A stretch of 64,000 nucleotides of DNA from Friedmanniella luteola (GTDB lineage Bacteria; Actinomycetota; Actinomycetes; Propionibacteriales; Propionibacteriaceae): contig NZ_LT629749.1 in NCBI RefSeq assembly GCF_900105065.1, forward strand, positions 1,116,001 through 1,180,000, read 5' to 3'. This document shows positions 26,114 through 38,042 of the stretch, piece by piece. The notes under the pieces are model-generated. The model made no database searches, was not told the origin of the DNA, and saw only the letters and a list, made by a program, of their open reading frames with translations. How positions within the stretch are numbered: the first letter of the stretch is position 1; each line of letters starts with the position of its first letter. A program made the position numbers and the translations under genes.

Positions 26114-27136
26114 ATGACCGCTGCTGCCCCGTCCGCCACCTCCCGGACCGGCCCACCTCCCGAGGACGACCTCGCCGTCGAGGTCCGCGGGCTGCGCCGG
26201 CGCTACCGCGGCCCGGGGCGTCGCCGCGGTGCCGACGAGGGCTTCGAGGCCGTCCGCGGCGTCGACCTCGACGTCCGCCGCGGCGAGCTGCTGGCCCTGC
26301 TGGGCACCAACGGGGCCGGCAAGACGTCGACGCTGGAGGTGGTCGAGGGGCTCGCGCCGCCCTCCTCGGGGACCGTCCGCGTCCTCGGGCTGGACCCGTA
26401 CGCCGACCGGGCCCGGGTCCGGCCCCGGATCGGCATCATGCTGCAGGAGGGCGGCTTTCCCGGCGCGCTCACCGTGACGGAGATGGCCACCCTCTGGCAC
26501 CGGACGCTGGACCGGCCGCGCAGCGTGGCCGAGGTGCTGCGGCTGGTGGTGCTCGAGCACCGGGCGGGCGCCGCCATCGAGAGCCTCTCCGGGGGAGAGC
26601 GCCGTCGGCTGGACCTCGCGCTCGCCCTGATGGGTCGGCCCGAGGTGCTGTTCCTCGACGAGCCGACCACCGGCCTGGACCCGCAGAGCCGGCGCACCAC
26701 GTGGGACCTGGTCCGCGGGCTGCTGGACGCCGGCACCACCGTGCTGCTCACCACCCACCACCTGGAGGAGGCCGAGGAGCTGGCGGACCGGATCGCCATC
26801 CTGCACGAGGGTGCCGTGGCCACCGCGGGGACGCTGCACGACGTCGTGGCGCGCCAACCGACCCGCATCTCGTTCGCCGTCGACGACCCGGCGCAGCTCG
26901 ACACCCTGCGGCCCGTGCTCGGTGCGGCCGTGGGCCTGGACCAGCAGGGCGGCCGCCGTCGGGCCCGGCTGGAGACCTTCGACGCGCCGGCCGCGCTCGC
27001 GGCACTCCTCCGCTGGTCCGAGGGCCGCAGCGAGCTCGCCGACCTCACCGTGCTGCCCGGCACCCTCGAGCAGGCCTTCCTCGACGTCGCCCGGGGTCCC
27101 GCGGCGACCCCGCCCCCGCCGGGAGCTCCCCGATGA
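26114..27136 (+). CDS. ABC-2 type exporter ATP-binding protein
   Basis: Cytoplasmic ATPase of a drug/lipid-type exporter, 340 residues. Walker A is LGTNGAGKTSTLE, the signature LSGGERRRLDLALAL, Walker [15 protein letters not shown] and the H-loop TTHHLEEAEELADR, all complete. A short Arg/Gly insertion (RYRGPGRRRGADEG) lies in the first strands, and the C-terminal ~90 residues form the usual extension of DrrA/CcmA-like proteins. The stop overlaps the permease start (ATGA). It heads a four-gene set with its permease, a histidine kinase and a response regulator. Confidence 0.92.
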   Translation: MTAAAPSATSRTGPPPEDDLAVEVRGLRRRYRGPGRRRGADEGFEAVRGVDLDVRRGELLALLGTNGAGKTSTLEVVEGLAPPSSGTVRVLGLDPYADRARVRPRIGIMLQEGGFPGALTVTEMATLWHRTLDRPRSVAEVLRLVVLEHRAGAAIESLSGGERRRLDLALALMGRPEVLFLDEPTTGLDPQSRRTTWDLVRGLLDAGTTVLLTTHHLEEAEELADRIAILHEGAVATAGTLHDVVARQPTRISFAVDDPAQLDTLRPVLGAAVGLDQQGGRRRARLETFDAPAALAALLRWSEGRSELADLTVLPGTLEQAFLDVARGPAATPPPPGAPR

Positions 27137-27993
27137 CCCCCACACCGTCCGGCCCTGCACCCGCCGGGCAGGCACCCGCCGGCCCCGCGCGGCCGGCCGG
27201 GCCGGCGCCGACGTCGCCGCTGCGGACCGAGACCCGCCGGGCGCTCGCCCTGGCCCGGGCCGAGGCGACCCTGCTGCTCCGCAACCGCACGGCCCTGTTC
27301 ACGGCACTGACGATGCCGCTGTTCTTCGTCGTCCTCTTCGCCGCCCTGCCCAGCGGGGTCACCGGGCCGGCGGCGGTGACGAGCCTCGTCACCGGCTCGG
27401 CCCTGCTGTTCGTCGTCTACTACACCCTGGTCACCTCCGTGGTCGCCCGCCGCGAGCAGCACACCCTCAAGCGGCTGCACACGTCCCCGGCCCGCCCGGC
27501 CACGGTGCTGGTCGGGATGGCGCTGCCACTGCTCGTGCTGCTGGTCGGGCAGGTGGTGCTCGGCCTGGTGGCGGCCGGCGTGCTGACGGGGCTGGGCGCA
27601 CCGCCCCGCCTCGGGTTGCTGGTCCCGGCGGTGCTGCTCGGCGGGGCCGTCTGGAGCGTCCTGGCGCTCGTGTCGACGGTCTTCACCCGCTCGGTGGAGT
27701 CGGCGCAGCTGTCGACGATGCCGCTGATCCTGGTGGCCCTGCTGTTCTCGGGGCTGTCCCTGCCGCTCGGGCTGCTGCCCGGCGCCCTGCAGGTGCTGGC
27801 CCAGCTGACGCCGATGTTCCCCGTCGTCGACCTCGTGGCGCTGGCGTTCACGGACGTGCGGGTGACGGCGGAGACGGTCGCCGGTGGTGCCCTCGTCCGG
27901 GCGGTGCTGGTCGACGGGGCCGTGCTCCTCGGCTGGGTGGCGGTCGGGGTGGCCCTGCTGCGACGGCAGTTCCGCTGGGAGCCCCGCCGGTGA
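27133..27993 (+). CDS. ABC-2 type exporter permease
   Basis: 286-residue membrane subunit. A Pro/Ala-rich N-terminus (about residues 1-35) precedes six hydrophobic segments beginning at ALFTALTMPLFFVVLFAAL; the ABC-2 family segment STMPLILVALLFSGLSLPLG is near the end. ATG 27133 overlaps the ATPase stop. The substrate is unknown. The linked two-component system suggests that the exporter is induced by cell-envelope or antibiotic stress. Confidence 0.9.
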   Translation: MTPTPSGPAPAGQAPAGPARPAGPAPTSPLRTETRRALALARAEATLLLRNRTALFTALTMPLFFVVLFAALPSGVTGPAAVTSLVTGSALLFVVYYTLVTSVVARREQHTLKRLHTSPARPATVLVGMALPLLVLLVGQVVLGLVAAGVLTGLGAPPRLGLLVPAVLLGGAVWSVLALVSTVFTRSVESAQLSTMPLILVALLFSGLSLPLGLLPGALQVLAQLTPMFPVVDLVALAFTDVRVTAETVAGGALVRAVLVDGAVLLGWVAVGVALLRRQFRWEPRR

Positions 27994-28045
27994 ACCGACC
28001 GGTCGGCGGGCCGGCGTCTGCGCCCGCGGCTGGCAGGATCGTGGT

Positions 28046-29245
28046 GTGAGCAGCACCAGCAGCCTCGGCACGGACACGCGCCGGCTCGAGCTCTACATCC
28101 GGAGCTCGCTCTACGTGCTGCTGCTCTGCGAGCCGCTCCTGCTGGTGACGGCCTTCGTCGACCGACCGGCCCTGGCTGTCGTGGCCGTCCTGCACACCGC
28201 CGCGAACTCCCTCGTCTGCCGCTGGTCCATGACCGGCCGCCAGCGGCCCAGCTTCCGGCTCGGCGCCCTGCCCACGGCCGGGCTGGTCGGGTGGGCGGTG
28301 CTGTCCCTCGGGCTGGCCGCCGCCACCGCCGACGCCACGCTGGGTGACCTGCCGCTGCCGCTGGCGGTCGTCGTCGTCGGGACGAGCCTCGGCAGCATCG
28401 CCTGCGCCCTGCGGCACCGGGTGCTGGTGGCCGCCGCACTGGTCGGCGCGGTGGCGTCCGGGCTCGCCCTCGTCGGGCTGGGCGGGGTCCCCGCGGGGAG
28501 CGCCGTGCCCCTGGTCGTCGCCTGCGCGCTGCTCCTGCTGGGCCTGGTCTACACGTTCTGGTCGTCCGGCTGGATGGTCCGGGTGGTCCGCGAGCTGGTC
28601 GAGGCCCGGCACCGGGCCGCCCAGCTGGCGGTCGCCGAGGAGCGGCTGCGCATCTCCCGCGACCTGCACGACCTGTTCGGCCGCACGCTGGCCGCGGTCG
28701 CGGTCAAGAGCGCCCTGGCCGGCGAGCTGCTCCGCCGGGACCGGCCCGAGCAGGCCGCGGACGAGATCGCCGCGGTCCGCGCGCTCGCCGAGCAGGCCGG
28801 GGGTGAGGTCCGCCAGGTCGTCCGCGGCGTCCGGCGGGTCGACCTCGCCGAGGAGCTGGCCGGGGCCCGGGCCCTGCTCGACTCGGCGGGCATCCGCTGC
28901 GTGGTGCACGCCGCCGGGGCGGAGCGGCTGGCTCCCGACGCCGCCGCCGCCCTGGCGTGGACGCTGCGGGAAGCCGTCACCAACGTCATCCGGCACAGCC
29001 GGGCGGGGGAGTGCGTCATCACCCTCGCCGCCGAGGACCCCGTCCGGCTCGTGGTGACCAACGACGGCGCGCCGGTCTCCGCTGCGCCGTCGGGGCCGGG
29101 AGGCCGGGGGACCGGTCTCGCGGGGATGGCGGAACGGCTGGCCGCCGTCGACGGCGAGCTGGTGCGGCACCACGCGGGCGGGCGCTTCACCGTCGAGGCC
29201 CGGCTGCCCGCGGCCCGCGCGCACCGCGCGGAGGTGCCCGCGTGA
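28046..29245 (+). CDS. NarL-type sensor histidine kinase
   Basis: Membrane sensor of 399 residues: five to six hydrophobic segments in the first ~180 residues, then the HisKA_3 dimerisation domain with the phospho-acceptor His in SRDLHDLFGRTLAAV. A compact ATPase domain follows, with N box LREAVTNVIRHS and G box GGRGTGLAGMAERL. GTG 28046 is chosen from the family start (VSSTSSLGTD), 52 bp after the permease stop. The stop overlaps the response-regulator start (GTGA). There is no large extracellular loop, so sensing probably occurs within the membrane, as in envelope-stress kinases next to ABC exporters. Confidence 0.9.
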   Translation: MSSTSSLGTDTRRLELYIRSSLYVLLLCEPLLLVTAFVDRPALAVVAVLHTAANSLVCRWSMTGRQRPSFRLGALPTAGLVGWAVLSLGLAAATADATLGDLPLPLAVVVVGTSLGSIACALRHRVLVAAALVGAVASGLALVGLGGVPAGSAVPLVVACALLLLGLVYTFWSSGWMVRVVRELVEARHRAAQLAVAEERLRISRDLHDLFGRTLAAVAVKSALAGELLRRDRPEQAADEIAAVRALAEQAGGEVRQVVRGVRRVDLAEELAGARALLDSAGIRCVVHAAGAERLAPDAAAALAWTLREAVTNVIRHSRAGECVITLAAEDPVRLVVTNDGAPVSAAPSGPGGRGTGLAGMAERLAAVDGELVRHHAGGRFTVEARLPAARAHRAEVPA

Positions 29246-29850
29246 CCACCCGGGTGCTGCTCGCCGACGACGAGACGCTGCTCCGCGACGCACTGGCGGC
29301 GCTGCTGGCGCTCGAGCCCACCCTCGACGTCGTGGCCGTCGCCGCCTCCGGCCCCGAGGCGCTCGCGCTGGCCCGGCGGCAGCGGCCCGACGTCGCGCTG
29401 CTCGACCTGCAGATGCCGGGGCTGGACGGCATCGCCGTCGCCGAGGAGCTGCGCACCCTGGTGCCCGGGTGCGCCAGCGTCATCCTCACCTCCCACGGCC
29501 GGCCGGGGTACCTGAAGAGCGCGCTGTCGGCCGGGGTCCGCGGCTTCCTGCCGAAGACGGTGGCCGGGTCCGTGCTGGTGTCGGTGATCGCGACGGTGGC
29601 GTCCGGCGGGCGCTACGTCGACCCGCAGCTCGCCGCCGAGGCGATCGGCGCGGGCGACTCGCCGCTGACCCCGCGGGAGGCCGACGTCCTCGGCCTGGCC
29701 GCCGAGGGCAGCCCCGTCGACGAGATCGCCGCGCGGGCCGCGCTCTCACCCGGCACGGTGCGCAACTACCTCTCCTCGGCGGTCAGCAAGCTGGGAGCCG
29801 CCAACCGCCACGAGGCCGTGCACCGGGCGCGCGAGCGGGGCTGGATCTAG
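29242..29850 (+). CDS. NarL/FixJ-family response regulator
   Basis: Partner of the kinase just upstream. 202 residues: receiver domain with acidic pair in LLADDETLL and phospho-acceptor Asp in VALLDLQMPG, Lys in LPKTVAG, then a LuxR-type helix-turn-helix (LTPREADVLGLAAEG to GTVRNYLSSAVSKLG). GTG 29242 overlaps the kinase stop. It most likely controls the ABC exporter operon; the repeated motif at 26009-26075 is a candidate site. Confidence 0.92.
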   Translation: MTTRVLLADDETLLRDALAALLALEPTLDVVAVAASGPEALALARRQRPDVALLDLQMPGLDGIAVAEELRTLVPGCASVILTSHGRPGYLKSALSAGVRGFLPKTVAGSVLVSVIATVASGGRYVDPQLAAEAIGAGDSPLTPREADVLGLAAEGSPVDEIAARAALSPGTVRNYLSSAVSKLGAANRHEAVHRARERGWI

Positions 29851-30037
29851 CCACGGCGCGGCCCGGACGTTGGTGCGACGCCTCCCCGTCCCGACCTGGT
29901 GAGCGTCCCGTTGGTCGGGCGACGTCGCGCCCCCAGCATGTGGCCGGCGCCGGAGCGGCGCAGGTGTCTCAAGTGCCCATTGACGCGGATCCTCCGCAAC
30001 GGGTACAAGGCGGGGTGGTCAGCCCTAGACTGCCCCT

Positions 30038-30811
30038 GTGACCGGGCTCACAGCGGACGTCGCTGCCGGCGTGGGGCAGGTGGGTCTCCGGCTCGCCGTG
30101 GCCCTCGCCGACGTGCCGACCCTGCGCACCGCGACCGGGACGACCCTGCCGGTGCTGGCCGCCGTCACGGGGGCACCGGTGGTGGTCTTCGCCGTCGCGG
30201 GCACCCGCGCGGCGGGCGCCCGCTGCTGGCCCGAGGCCCCGGACTGGAGCGCGGCCTTCGAGGCCGAGCTGGCCGCCGTCTGGGAGAGCGGCCCCCTCAC
30301 CACCTACTGCCGCCGGGTCGGCGTCGTCCCGCCCTTCCGGGTGGACGACCTGGTGCGCGAGCTCGGCTGGGAGAGCCTGCCGCTCCGCGCGCCCGGAGGT
30401 GAGCTGCTGCGGTTCGCGGCCTACCTGGCCGTGGCGGTCCTGGGCGAGACGGTGTGCGGCTACGTCGTCGGGCGGGTGGACCGTCCGGTGGACGACGACG
30501 AGCTGGACGGGCTGGCCCGCCTGCAGCCGGCGGTCGTCGCCTCGCACGGGCGCTTCCTGCACGCGCCGGACCCGACCGTGCGGCTGACCAGCCGGCAGCA
30601 CCAGATCCTCCAGCTCATGCAGGGCGGCCTGACCGCCGGGGCCATCGCGTCCCGGCTCGGGATCAGCGAGAGCACCGTGGGCAAGCACCTGCGGGACCTG
30701 TACGCCCGCCTGGACGCCCACGACCGGGTGTCGGCGATCCGCGAGGCCCGCGCCCGCGGGCTGCTGGACGGCGTCGGCGGGGAGGACTGGCAGGACGTGC
30801 TGATGCCCTGA
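30038..30811 (+). CDS. LuxR-type transcriptional regulator
   Basis: 257 residues. The N-terminal ~170 residues resemble a GAF/PAS-like sensory fold (TTLPVLAAVTGAPVVVFAV, LAVAVLGETVCGYVVG) but no ligand can be named. The C-terminal 70 residues are a LuxR helix-turn-helix (LTSRQHQILQLMQGGLTAGA, then ISESTVGKHLRDLYARLD). GTG 30038 lies six bases after TAGACT (30026-30031), a leaderless arrangement. It follows the two-component system by 187 bp, a gap with no gene that I can see, and converges with the MFS gene (nine-base gap). Confidence 0.82.
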   Translation: MTGLTADVAAGVGQVGLRLAVALADVPTLRTATGTTLPVLAAVTGAPVVVFAVAGTRAAGARCWPEAPDWSAAFEAELAAVWESGPLTTYCRRVGVVPPFRVDDLVRELGWESLPLRAPGGELLRFAAYLAVAVLGETVCGYVVGRVDRPVDDDELDGLARLQPAVVASHGRFLHAPDPTVRLTSRQHQILQLMQGGLTAGAIASRLGISESTVGKHLRDLYARLDAHDRVSAIREARARGLLDGVGGEDWQDVLMP

Positions 30812-30820
30812 CCGGTCGGG

Positions 30821-32005
30821 TCAGGCGCGGCGCAGGCCCGGACGGCGGCCGACGGCGAGGACCGCGGCGCCCACCGCCAGCGCGCCGACGGCCGGGGTGC
30901 CGATCTCCAGCGCCCGGAGCAGCCCCTCACCGGTGGCGAGCAGCCCGAGCCCCAGGGCCGCGACGGCCTGCACGAGGTAGCCCACGGTGTAGGCCGCGGA
31001 CAGCACGCCGGCCCGGTGGTGGCCGGGGGCGCTCGCGGTGACCAGGCCGAGCCCGCCCGAGAACAGCAGGCTGTAGCCGGCCCCGACGACCACGGACGAG
31101 GCGAGGAACAGGGCCACCGTGTGCAGGTTCGCGGCCACCAGCAGCAGTCCGAGACCCAGCAGCGCCGCGGGTGGTCCCAGCACCAGCGCCCGCCGCGGGG
31201 CGAGGTTGCGGGCGAGCAGTGCCACGACGCCGATCACCACGGCGGAGACCGAGATGATCGCCCCGCTGACCAGCGCGTCGGTGGAGCCGACGAGGTCGCG
31301 GGCGATCTGGGCGCCCAGCGCGAGGTAGACCGCACCCAGGGCGTAGGCCCCGGAGACGGCCAGCGTCCCCGCGCTGAACAGCCGGCGCGCCCCGGCCGGC
31401 ACGTGCGGCCGACGGGGCCGCCAGCGCTCGGTGGCCGGGGTCACCGGCCCCGGCAGGAACCAGGCCGCCCCGGCGGTGACCAGGGTGACCAGCAGCAGCA
31501 CCCCGAAGGTGAGGTGCCGGGGGGAGGGCGCGTGCTCGACGAGCGCCCCGCCGACCAGGGTGGCCAGGGCCAGGCCGGTCGCCGTGGCCGCGGTCGTGAC
31601 GGCGCTCGCCCGGCCGGGCCGGCCCGACGGTTCGAGCTCGGCGACCGCTGCCGTGGCCGGGCTCAGCGACAGGCCCACGCCGACGCCCATCAGCGCGCGG
31701 GCGACCAGCACCCAGCCCAGGTCACCGGCCAGCGCGAAGGTGAGCGAGCCCAGGGCCAGCACGCCGAGGCCCAGCAGGATCACCAGCCGCCGGCCGAGGA
31801 CGTCGGAGAGGTTGCCGAACAGCAGCAGGACGGGGATGAGCACCAGCGGGTAGACCGCGAAGATCAGCGTCGTGGTGGCGGGGGCCAGGTGCCAGGCCTG
31901 GGCGTAGAGCGGGTAGACGACGGTCGGCGCACCGCTGGCCCACAGGGCGAGACCCGCGACGCCGGCCGCGGTCCAGAAGCTGGCGGTGGGGCTGAGCGTG
32001 GACAT
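30821..32005 (-). CDS. MFS transporter
   Basis: Major facilitator of 394 residues with twelve predicted membrane spans. The loop motif GNLSDVLGRRLVILLG between spans 2 and 3 is the conserved MFS motif A (GxLsDrlGRr). ATG 32005 is used because AGGAGG lies seven bases upstream; the longer frame runs into the regulator's promoter. It is divergent from an HxlR-type regulator with an operator-like palindrome in the shared 111-bp gap, so it is probably a regulated efflux pump. The substrate is unknown. Confidence 0.9.
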   Translation of the reverse strand: MSTLSPTASFWTAAGVAGLALWASGAPTVVYPLYAQAWHLAPATTTLIFAVYPLVLIPVLLLFGNLSDVLGRRLVILLGLGVLALGSLTFALAGDLGWVLVARALMGVGVGLSLSPATAAVAELEPSGRPGRASAVTTAATATGLALATLVGGALVEHAPSPRHLTFGVLLLVTLVTAGAAWFLPGPVTPATERWRPRRPHVPAGARRLFSAGTLAVSGAYALGAVYLALGAQIARDLVGSTDALVSGAIISVSAVVIGVVALLARNLAPRRALVLGPPAALLGLGLLLVAANLHTVALFLASSVVVGAGYSLLFSGGLGLVTASAPGHHRAGVLSAAYTVGYLVQAVAALGLGLLATGEGLLRALEIGTPAVGALAVGAAVLAVGRRPGLRRA

Positions 32006-32075
32006 CGGTCCTCCTCGGTGCGTGCGGTCCCGCCGCGACGCGACGCTGCACCTCGGTGGCGCACACCGTAGCACC

Positions 32076-32096
32076 TGGGTAGGAAAACCCTATCCA
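32076..32096. promoter_or_regulatory. Candidate HxlR operator between MFS and hxlR-type genes
   Basis: TGGGTAGG (32076-32083), AAAAC, CCTATCCA (32089-32096): seven of eight positions are symmetric around 32086. It lies just upstream of TACGAT (32104-32109), the probable -10 of the regulator, so binding would block the regulator and probably also the MFS promoter. It is also one of the few AT-containing stretches in the area. Confidence 0.6.
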
Positions 32097-32116
32097 GACG
32101 GGGTACGATCGGGTTC

Positions 32117-32599
32117 ATGGAGACCCCGCCGAGCGACCCCGGGGCCGCGCTGGTCCGGTGCTCGATCGCCCGCAGCCTCGAGGTGGTCGGGCAGAAGTGG
32201 TGCCTGCTGGTCGTGCGGGAGGCGTTGCTGGGGGTGACCCGCTTCGCGGAGTTCCGGAGCCGGCTCGGCGTCGCCCCGGACGTGCTGTCCGCCCGGCTCA
32301 GCAGCCTCGTCGAGCACGGTGTGCTGGAACGGCGCCGCTACCGCGCGCCGGGCGAGCGGGAGCGTGACGAGTACGTGCTGACGCCCGCCGGCCGGGACCT
32401 GGTGCCGGTGCTCACGGCGATGCTCGAGTGGGGGGACGCGCACCGCCCGACCGGCCTGCCACCGGTCGGGGCCACCGTCGACCGGACCACCGGCCAGCCG
32501 GTGCGCCTCGCCTTCGTCGGCGCCGACGGCGCGGTGCTGGGACGCGACGCCGTCCAGCTGGTGCGCCGTGCGACCGCGTCGGACCCCACCGGGTGCTGA
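32117..32599 (+). CDS. HxlR-family transcriptional regulator
   Basis: 160-residue winged-helix regulator: CSIARSLEVVGQKWCLLVVRE begins the HxlR domain, followed by FRSRLGVAPDVLSARLSSLV (recognition helix) and the wing YRAPGERERDEYVLTPAG. Cysteines at about residues 15 and 29 could give redox or electrophile sensing as in some HxlR proteins, which is inference. ATG 32117 is seven bases from TACGAT, so the mRNA is probably leaderless. It likely represses the divergent MFS gene. Confidence 0.88.
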   Translation: METPPSDPGAALVRCSIARSLEVVGQKWCLLVVREALLGVTRFAEFRSRLGVAPDVLSARLSSLVEHGVLERRRYRAPGERERDEYVLTPAGRDLVPVLTAMLEWGDAHRPTGLPPVGATVDRTTGQPVRLAFVGADGAVLGRDAVQLVRRATASDPTGC

Positions 32600-32677
32600 G
32601 AAGTCGCACCCGACGAGCGCGTCCCCCTGAGGTTGTCCAGCACTGGTCGACCGGTGCACGCCGCGGGAGCCGGCGCG

Positions 32678-33337
32678 CTACCAGCCCCGCGCGCGCCAGG
32701 CGCCGAGGTGGGGTCGCTCCGCTCCCAGGGTGGTGTCGTCGCCGTGGCCGGGGTGCACGACGGTGGCGTCGCCGTAGCGGTCGAACACCTTGCCCTCCAG
32801 GTCGGCGAGGAGGCTCGCGAAGTCCTCGGGGCCGGCGGTCTTCCCGGGTCCGCCCGGGAAGAGGCTGTCCCCGGTGAAGAGGTGCGTGGTGCCGTCGGGG
32901 CCGGTCCAGGCCAGGGCGATGGAGCCGGGCGTGTGCCCGACCAGCCCGATCACCTCCAGCTGCTCCCCGCCGACGACGACGGTGTCGCCGTCCCAGACGC
33001 CGACCAGGCCCTCGACCCAGGCGCCGGTGGCGATGGCGTCGACGTCAGGGCGGCCGCAGACGAGCTCCGCCCCGGTCGCCTCGGCCACGGCGGCGAGCGC
33101 CTGCCAGTGGTCGCCGTGCCGGTGGGTGGTGACGACGGTGGCCAGCTCGGGACCGGTCACGGCCAGCAGCCGCTCGGGCTCCGCGGCGGCGTCGACGAGC
33201 AGCGCGCCCGCGGGGGTCTGCAGCAGGTAGGCGTTGTTGTCCATCGGGCCGACGCTCAGCTTGGTCAGGGTCAGGCCGGGGGCCAGCGGCAGCACGAGCG
33301 GCGCTCCGCCGGGCTCGACGTGGTTCGGTCCGGGCAT
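32678..33337 (-). CDS. Metallo-beta-lactamase fold hydrolase
   Basis: 219 residues with the MBL metal-binding motif THRHGDHW, a later VGHTPGS His, LFTGDSLFPG Asp and VHPGHGDD His, the complete zinc/iron ligand set of glyoxalase II-like hydrolases. It has its own GGAGGA ribosome-binding site and lies 51 bp after the mycothiol-enzyme gene in the same direction. A gene of this family next to uvrA is conserved in actinobacteria (Rv1637c position). A thioester hydrolase acting on mycothiol conjugates is plausible, but this is inference. Confidence 0.88.
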   Translation of the reverse strand: MPGPNHVEPGGAPLVLPLAPGLTLTKLSVGPMDNNAYLLQTPAGALLVDAAAEPERLLAVTGPELATVVTTHRHGDHWQALAAVAEATGAELVCGRPDVDAIATGAWVEGLVGVWDGDTVVVGGEQLEVIGLVGHTPGSIALAWTGPDGTTHLFTGDSLFPGGPGKTAGPEDFASLLADLEGKVFDRYGDATVVHPGHGDDTTLGAERPHLGAWRARGW

Positions 33338-33388
33338 CGTGGTCCTCCGTCGGGGGGTGGGGTGGGCTGAGGTGGGGTCGGACGCTCC

Positions 33389-34129
33389 TCAGAAGGCCGG
33401 CAGCCGGAGGCCGTCGGCGCCGTCGAGGTCCGCGCCGTCCGTGCGGCCGGTCAGCCAGCCCAGCAGGGCGGCGCTGCGGCCGGAGACCGCCCGCGGGGCG
33501 CCGGAGCTGCCGACGGCGATCCGGGTGGTGGGGGAGAGGAGCTCCAGCCGGGGGAACTCGTCGCGCTCCCGGAGCCGGAAGCCGCACCACTCCAGCAGCC
33601 AGTCGGCGGTGGCGTCGTCGACGTCGCCCACCTCCTGGCCGACGTCGAGGTCGACGTGGTGCACCACCACCTCGAGCAGCCGGGCCAGCGGCAGCAACCG
33701 GGCCGGCACCCGCAGCCCGCCCCGCAGCTCGACCACGTGGTCCCACGCGCCCCCGTCCTGCACCGACTCGAAGGCCTGCTCGAGCAGCCCGGCCGAGGTG
33801 TCGAGGTCGATCTGCAGCTCCAGCCCGGTGCGCGCGGCGCCGGTCTCGATCTCCGTCTCGCGCTGGCCGGGCGAGGGGTACATCGCCTGCGGGTGGCCGC
33901 CCAGCGCGCCCCCCGTGAGCCGGCGGAGGCCGTCGGCCTGCCGGGCGAGGTGGGTGGCGAGGTGACCGCGGCTCCAGCCCGGCAGCCGGCTGGGCGCCCG
34001 CCACTCCGCGTCGGTGACGGCGATGGTCGCGCCGAGCAGCGCCGCCGTGCCACGGCGCAGCAGCTCGCGCAGCCGCTCCTGCTGCCCCCGCTGCGCGTCG
34101 GGGTCGGGAGCCTGGGCCTCGGGGGACAT
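33389..34129 (-). CDS. Maleylpyruvate isomerase-family mycothiol-dependent enzyme
   Basis: 246-residue protein with the DinB-like four-helix bundle of the MDMPI family: [20 protein letters not shown] provides the first metal-binding His, HHVDLD the others, and a small C-terminal domain follows. These enzymes use mycothiol as cofactor or substrate in isomerisation or conjugation. ATG 34129 is six bases after TAGCGT on the minus strand (complement 34136-34141), so it is probably leaderless. It is divergent from uvrA and likely co-transcribed with the MBL hydrolase. Confidence 0.85.
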   Translation of the reverse strand: MSPEAQAPDPDAQRGQQERLRELLRRGTAALLGATIAVTDAEWRAPSRLPGWSRGHLATHLARQADGLRRLTGGALGGHPQAMYPSPGQRETEIETGAARTGLELQIDLDTSAGLLEQAFESVQDGGAWDHVVELRGGLRVPARLLPLARLLEVVVHHVDLDVGQEVGDVDDATADWLLEWCGFRLRERDEFPRLELLSPTTRIAVGSSGAPRAVSGRSAALLGWLTGRTDGADLDGADGLRLPAF

Positions 34130-34191
34130 GCGCTCACGCTAGCCGTCCTCCGGAGGGGCGGTCCCGGGTGGGCGACGGCGCCGGGCCAGAA

Positions 34192-34214
34192 CTGTCGGAG
34201 ACCCCACCTACGAT
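34192..34214 (+). promoter_or_regulatory. DNA-damage (PafBC-type) promoter of uvrA
   Basis: CTGTCG (34192-34197), 11-base spacer beginning GAG, TACGAT (34209-34214). The start codon (GTG 34223 or ATG 34226) follows after 8 or 11 bases. Same spacing as in polA, uvrB and uvrC. Confidence 0.7.
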
Positions 34215-34225
34215 GGTTGATCGTG

Positions 34226-37276
<3,051 letters not shown>

Positions 37277-37415
37277 GCCCCCGGCTCGGTTGATCTTTCC
37301 AGCGATCGTCGAACCTTCCGGGGCTCCGTCTCGTTAGGACCCACGACGGCCGTCGTCGCGCTCCGCCGGAGCGTGCCGGGGCCGCCCGTCCGTCCCGACG
37401 CCCCAGGAGGCCCTG

Positions 37416-37946
37416 ATGCCCGAGCGCGACCCCAACCCCTTCGAGCACGGCACGACCCGACGCACCGTCCTCCGGGCCGCGGGCCTGGCGGCCCTGGCGG
37501 GCGGTGGCATCGGCGTCCTCGGCGCCTGCTCGGCCGACGGCGAGGTGGCCGCCCCCGCCGCCACCAGCGCGGCCCCCTCCGCCTCGGCCGCGTCGTCCTC
37601 GGCCCCCAGCTCGGCCGCCCCGTCGGCGTCGGCGTCGTCCTCGGCGGCGGCCCCCGCCGGGGCCAGCATCGCCACCGCGGACGTGCCGGTGGGCAGCGGC
37701 GTGATCCTCAAGGACGCCAAGTACGTGGTCACCCAGCCCACCGAGGGCGAGTTCAAGGCGTTCAGCAGCATCTGCACCCACATGGGCTGCCCGGTGGCGG
37801 AGGTCCAGGGCGAGACCATCATGTGCAAGTGCCACGGGAGCCAGTTCTCCATCAAGGACGGCTCGGTCGTGAAGGCGCCGGCGACCAAGCCGCTCGCGGA
37901 GGCCACGGCCACGGTCTCCGGCGACAACGTGGTCGTCGAGGCCTGA
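37416..37946 (+). CDS. Rieske [2Fe-2S] domain lipoprotein (Tat-exported)
   Basis: 176 residues. The N-terminus has a twin-arginine motif (TTRRTVLRAAG) and a lipobox ending GAC, so it is folded inside, exported by Tat and lipid-anchored. A Ser/Ala/Pro-rich linker of ~50 residues precedes the Rieske domain with both ligand boxes, CTHMGC and CKCHGSQF. It resembles small Rieske proteins of actinobacteria rather than cytochrome bc1 subunits. The electron partner is unknown. ATG 37416 has AGGAGG five bases upstream. Monocistronic: a strong terminator follows. Confidence 0.9.
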   Translation: MPERDPNPFEHGTTRRTVLRAAGLAALAGGGIGVLGACSADGEVAAPAATSAAPSASAASSSAPSSAAPSASASSSAAAPAGASIATADVPVGSGVILKDAKYVVTQPTEGEFKAFSSICTHMGCPVAEVQGETIMCKCHGSQFSIKDGSVVKAPATKPLAEATATVSGDNVVVEA

Positions 37947-37952
37947 CGGACC

Positions 37953-37990
37953 CCGCGGACGCCCGGGCTCCGGGGGACGGGCGTCCGCGG
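37953..37990 (+). terminator. Terminator after the Rieske gene
   Basis: Perfect 13-bp stem CCGCGGACGCCCG (37953-37965) with 37978-37990, loop 12 nt, seven bases after the Rieske stop. It ends 23 bases before the uvrC damage box. Confidence 0.8.
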
Positions 37991-38012
37991 TCCACCCGCC
38001 GGCCGGCCGGCG

Positions 38013-38035
38013 TTGTCGGCGCCCCCACCTAGAGT
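38013..38035 (+). promoter_or_regulatory. DNA-damage (PafBC-type) promoter of uvrC
   Basis: TTGTCG (38013-38018), 11-base spacer beginning GCG, TAGAGT (38030-38035); GTG of uvrC is seven bases further, with GGAGG in between. Confidence 0.72.
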
Positions 38036-38042
38036 GGAGGAC

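Noticed and set aside
32638-32658. CACTGGTCGACCGGTG palindrome between the HxlR and MBL genes as terminator
   Set aside because: The symmetry has no loop and no further stem, so it cannot fold as a terminator. It could be a protein site, but nothing supports that.
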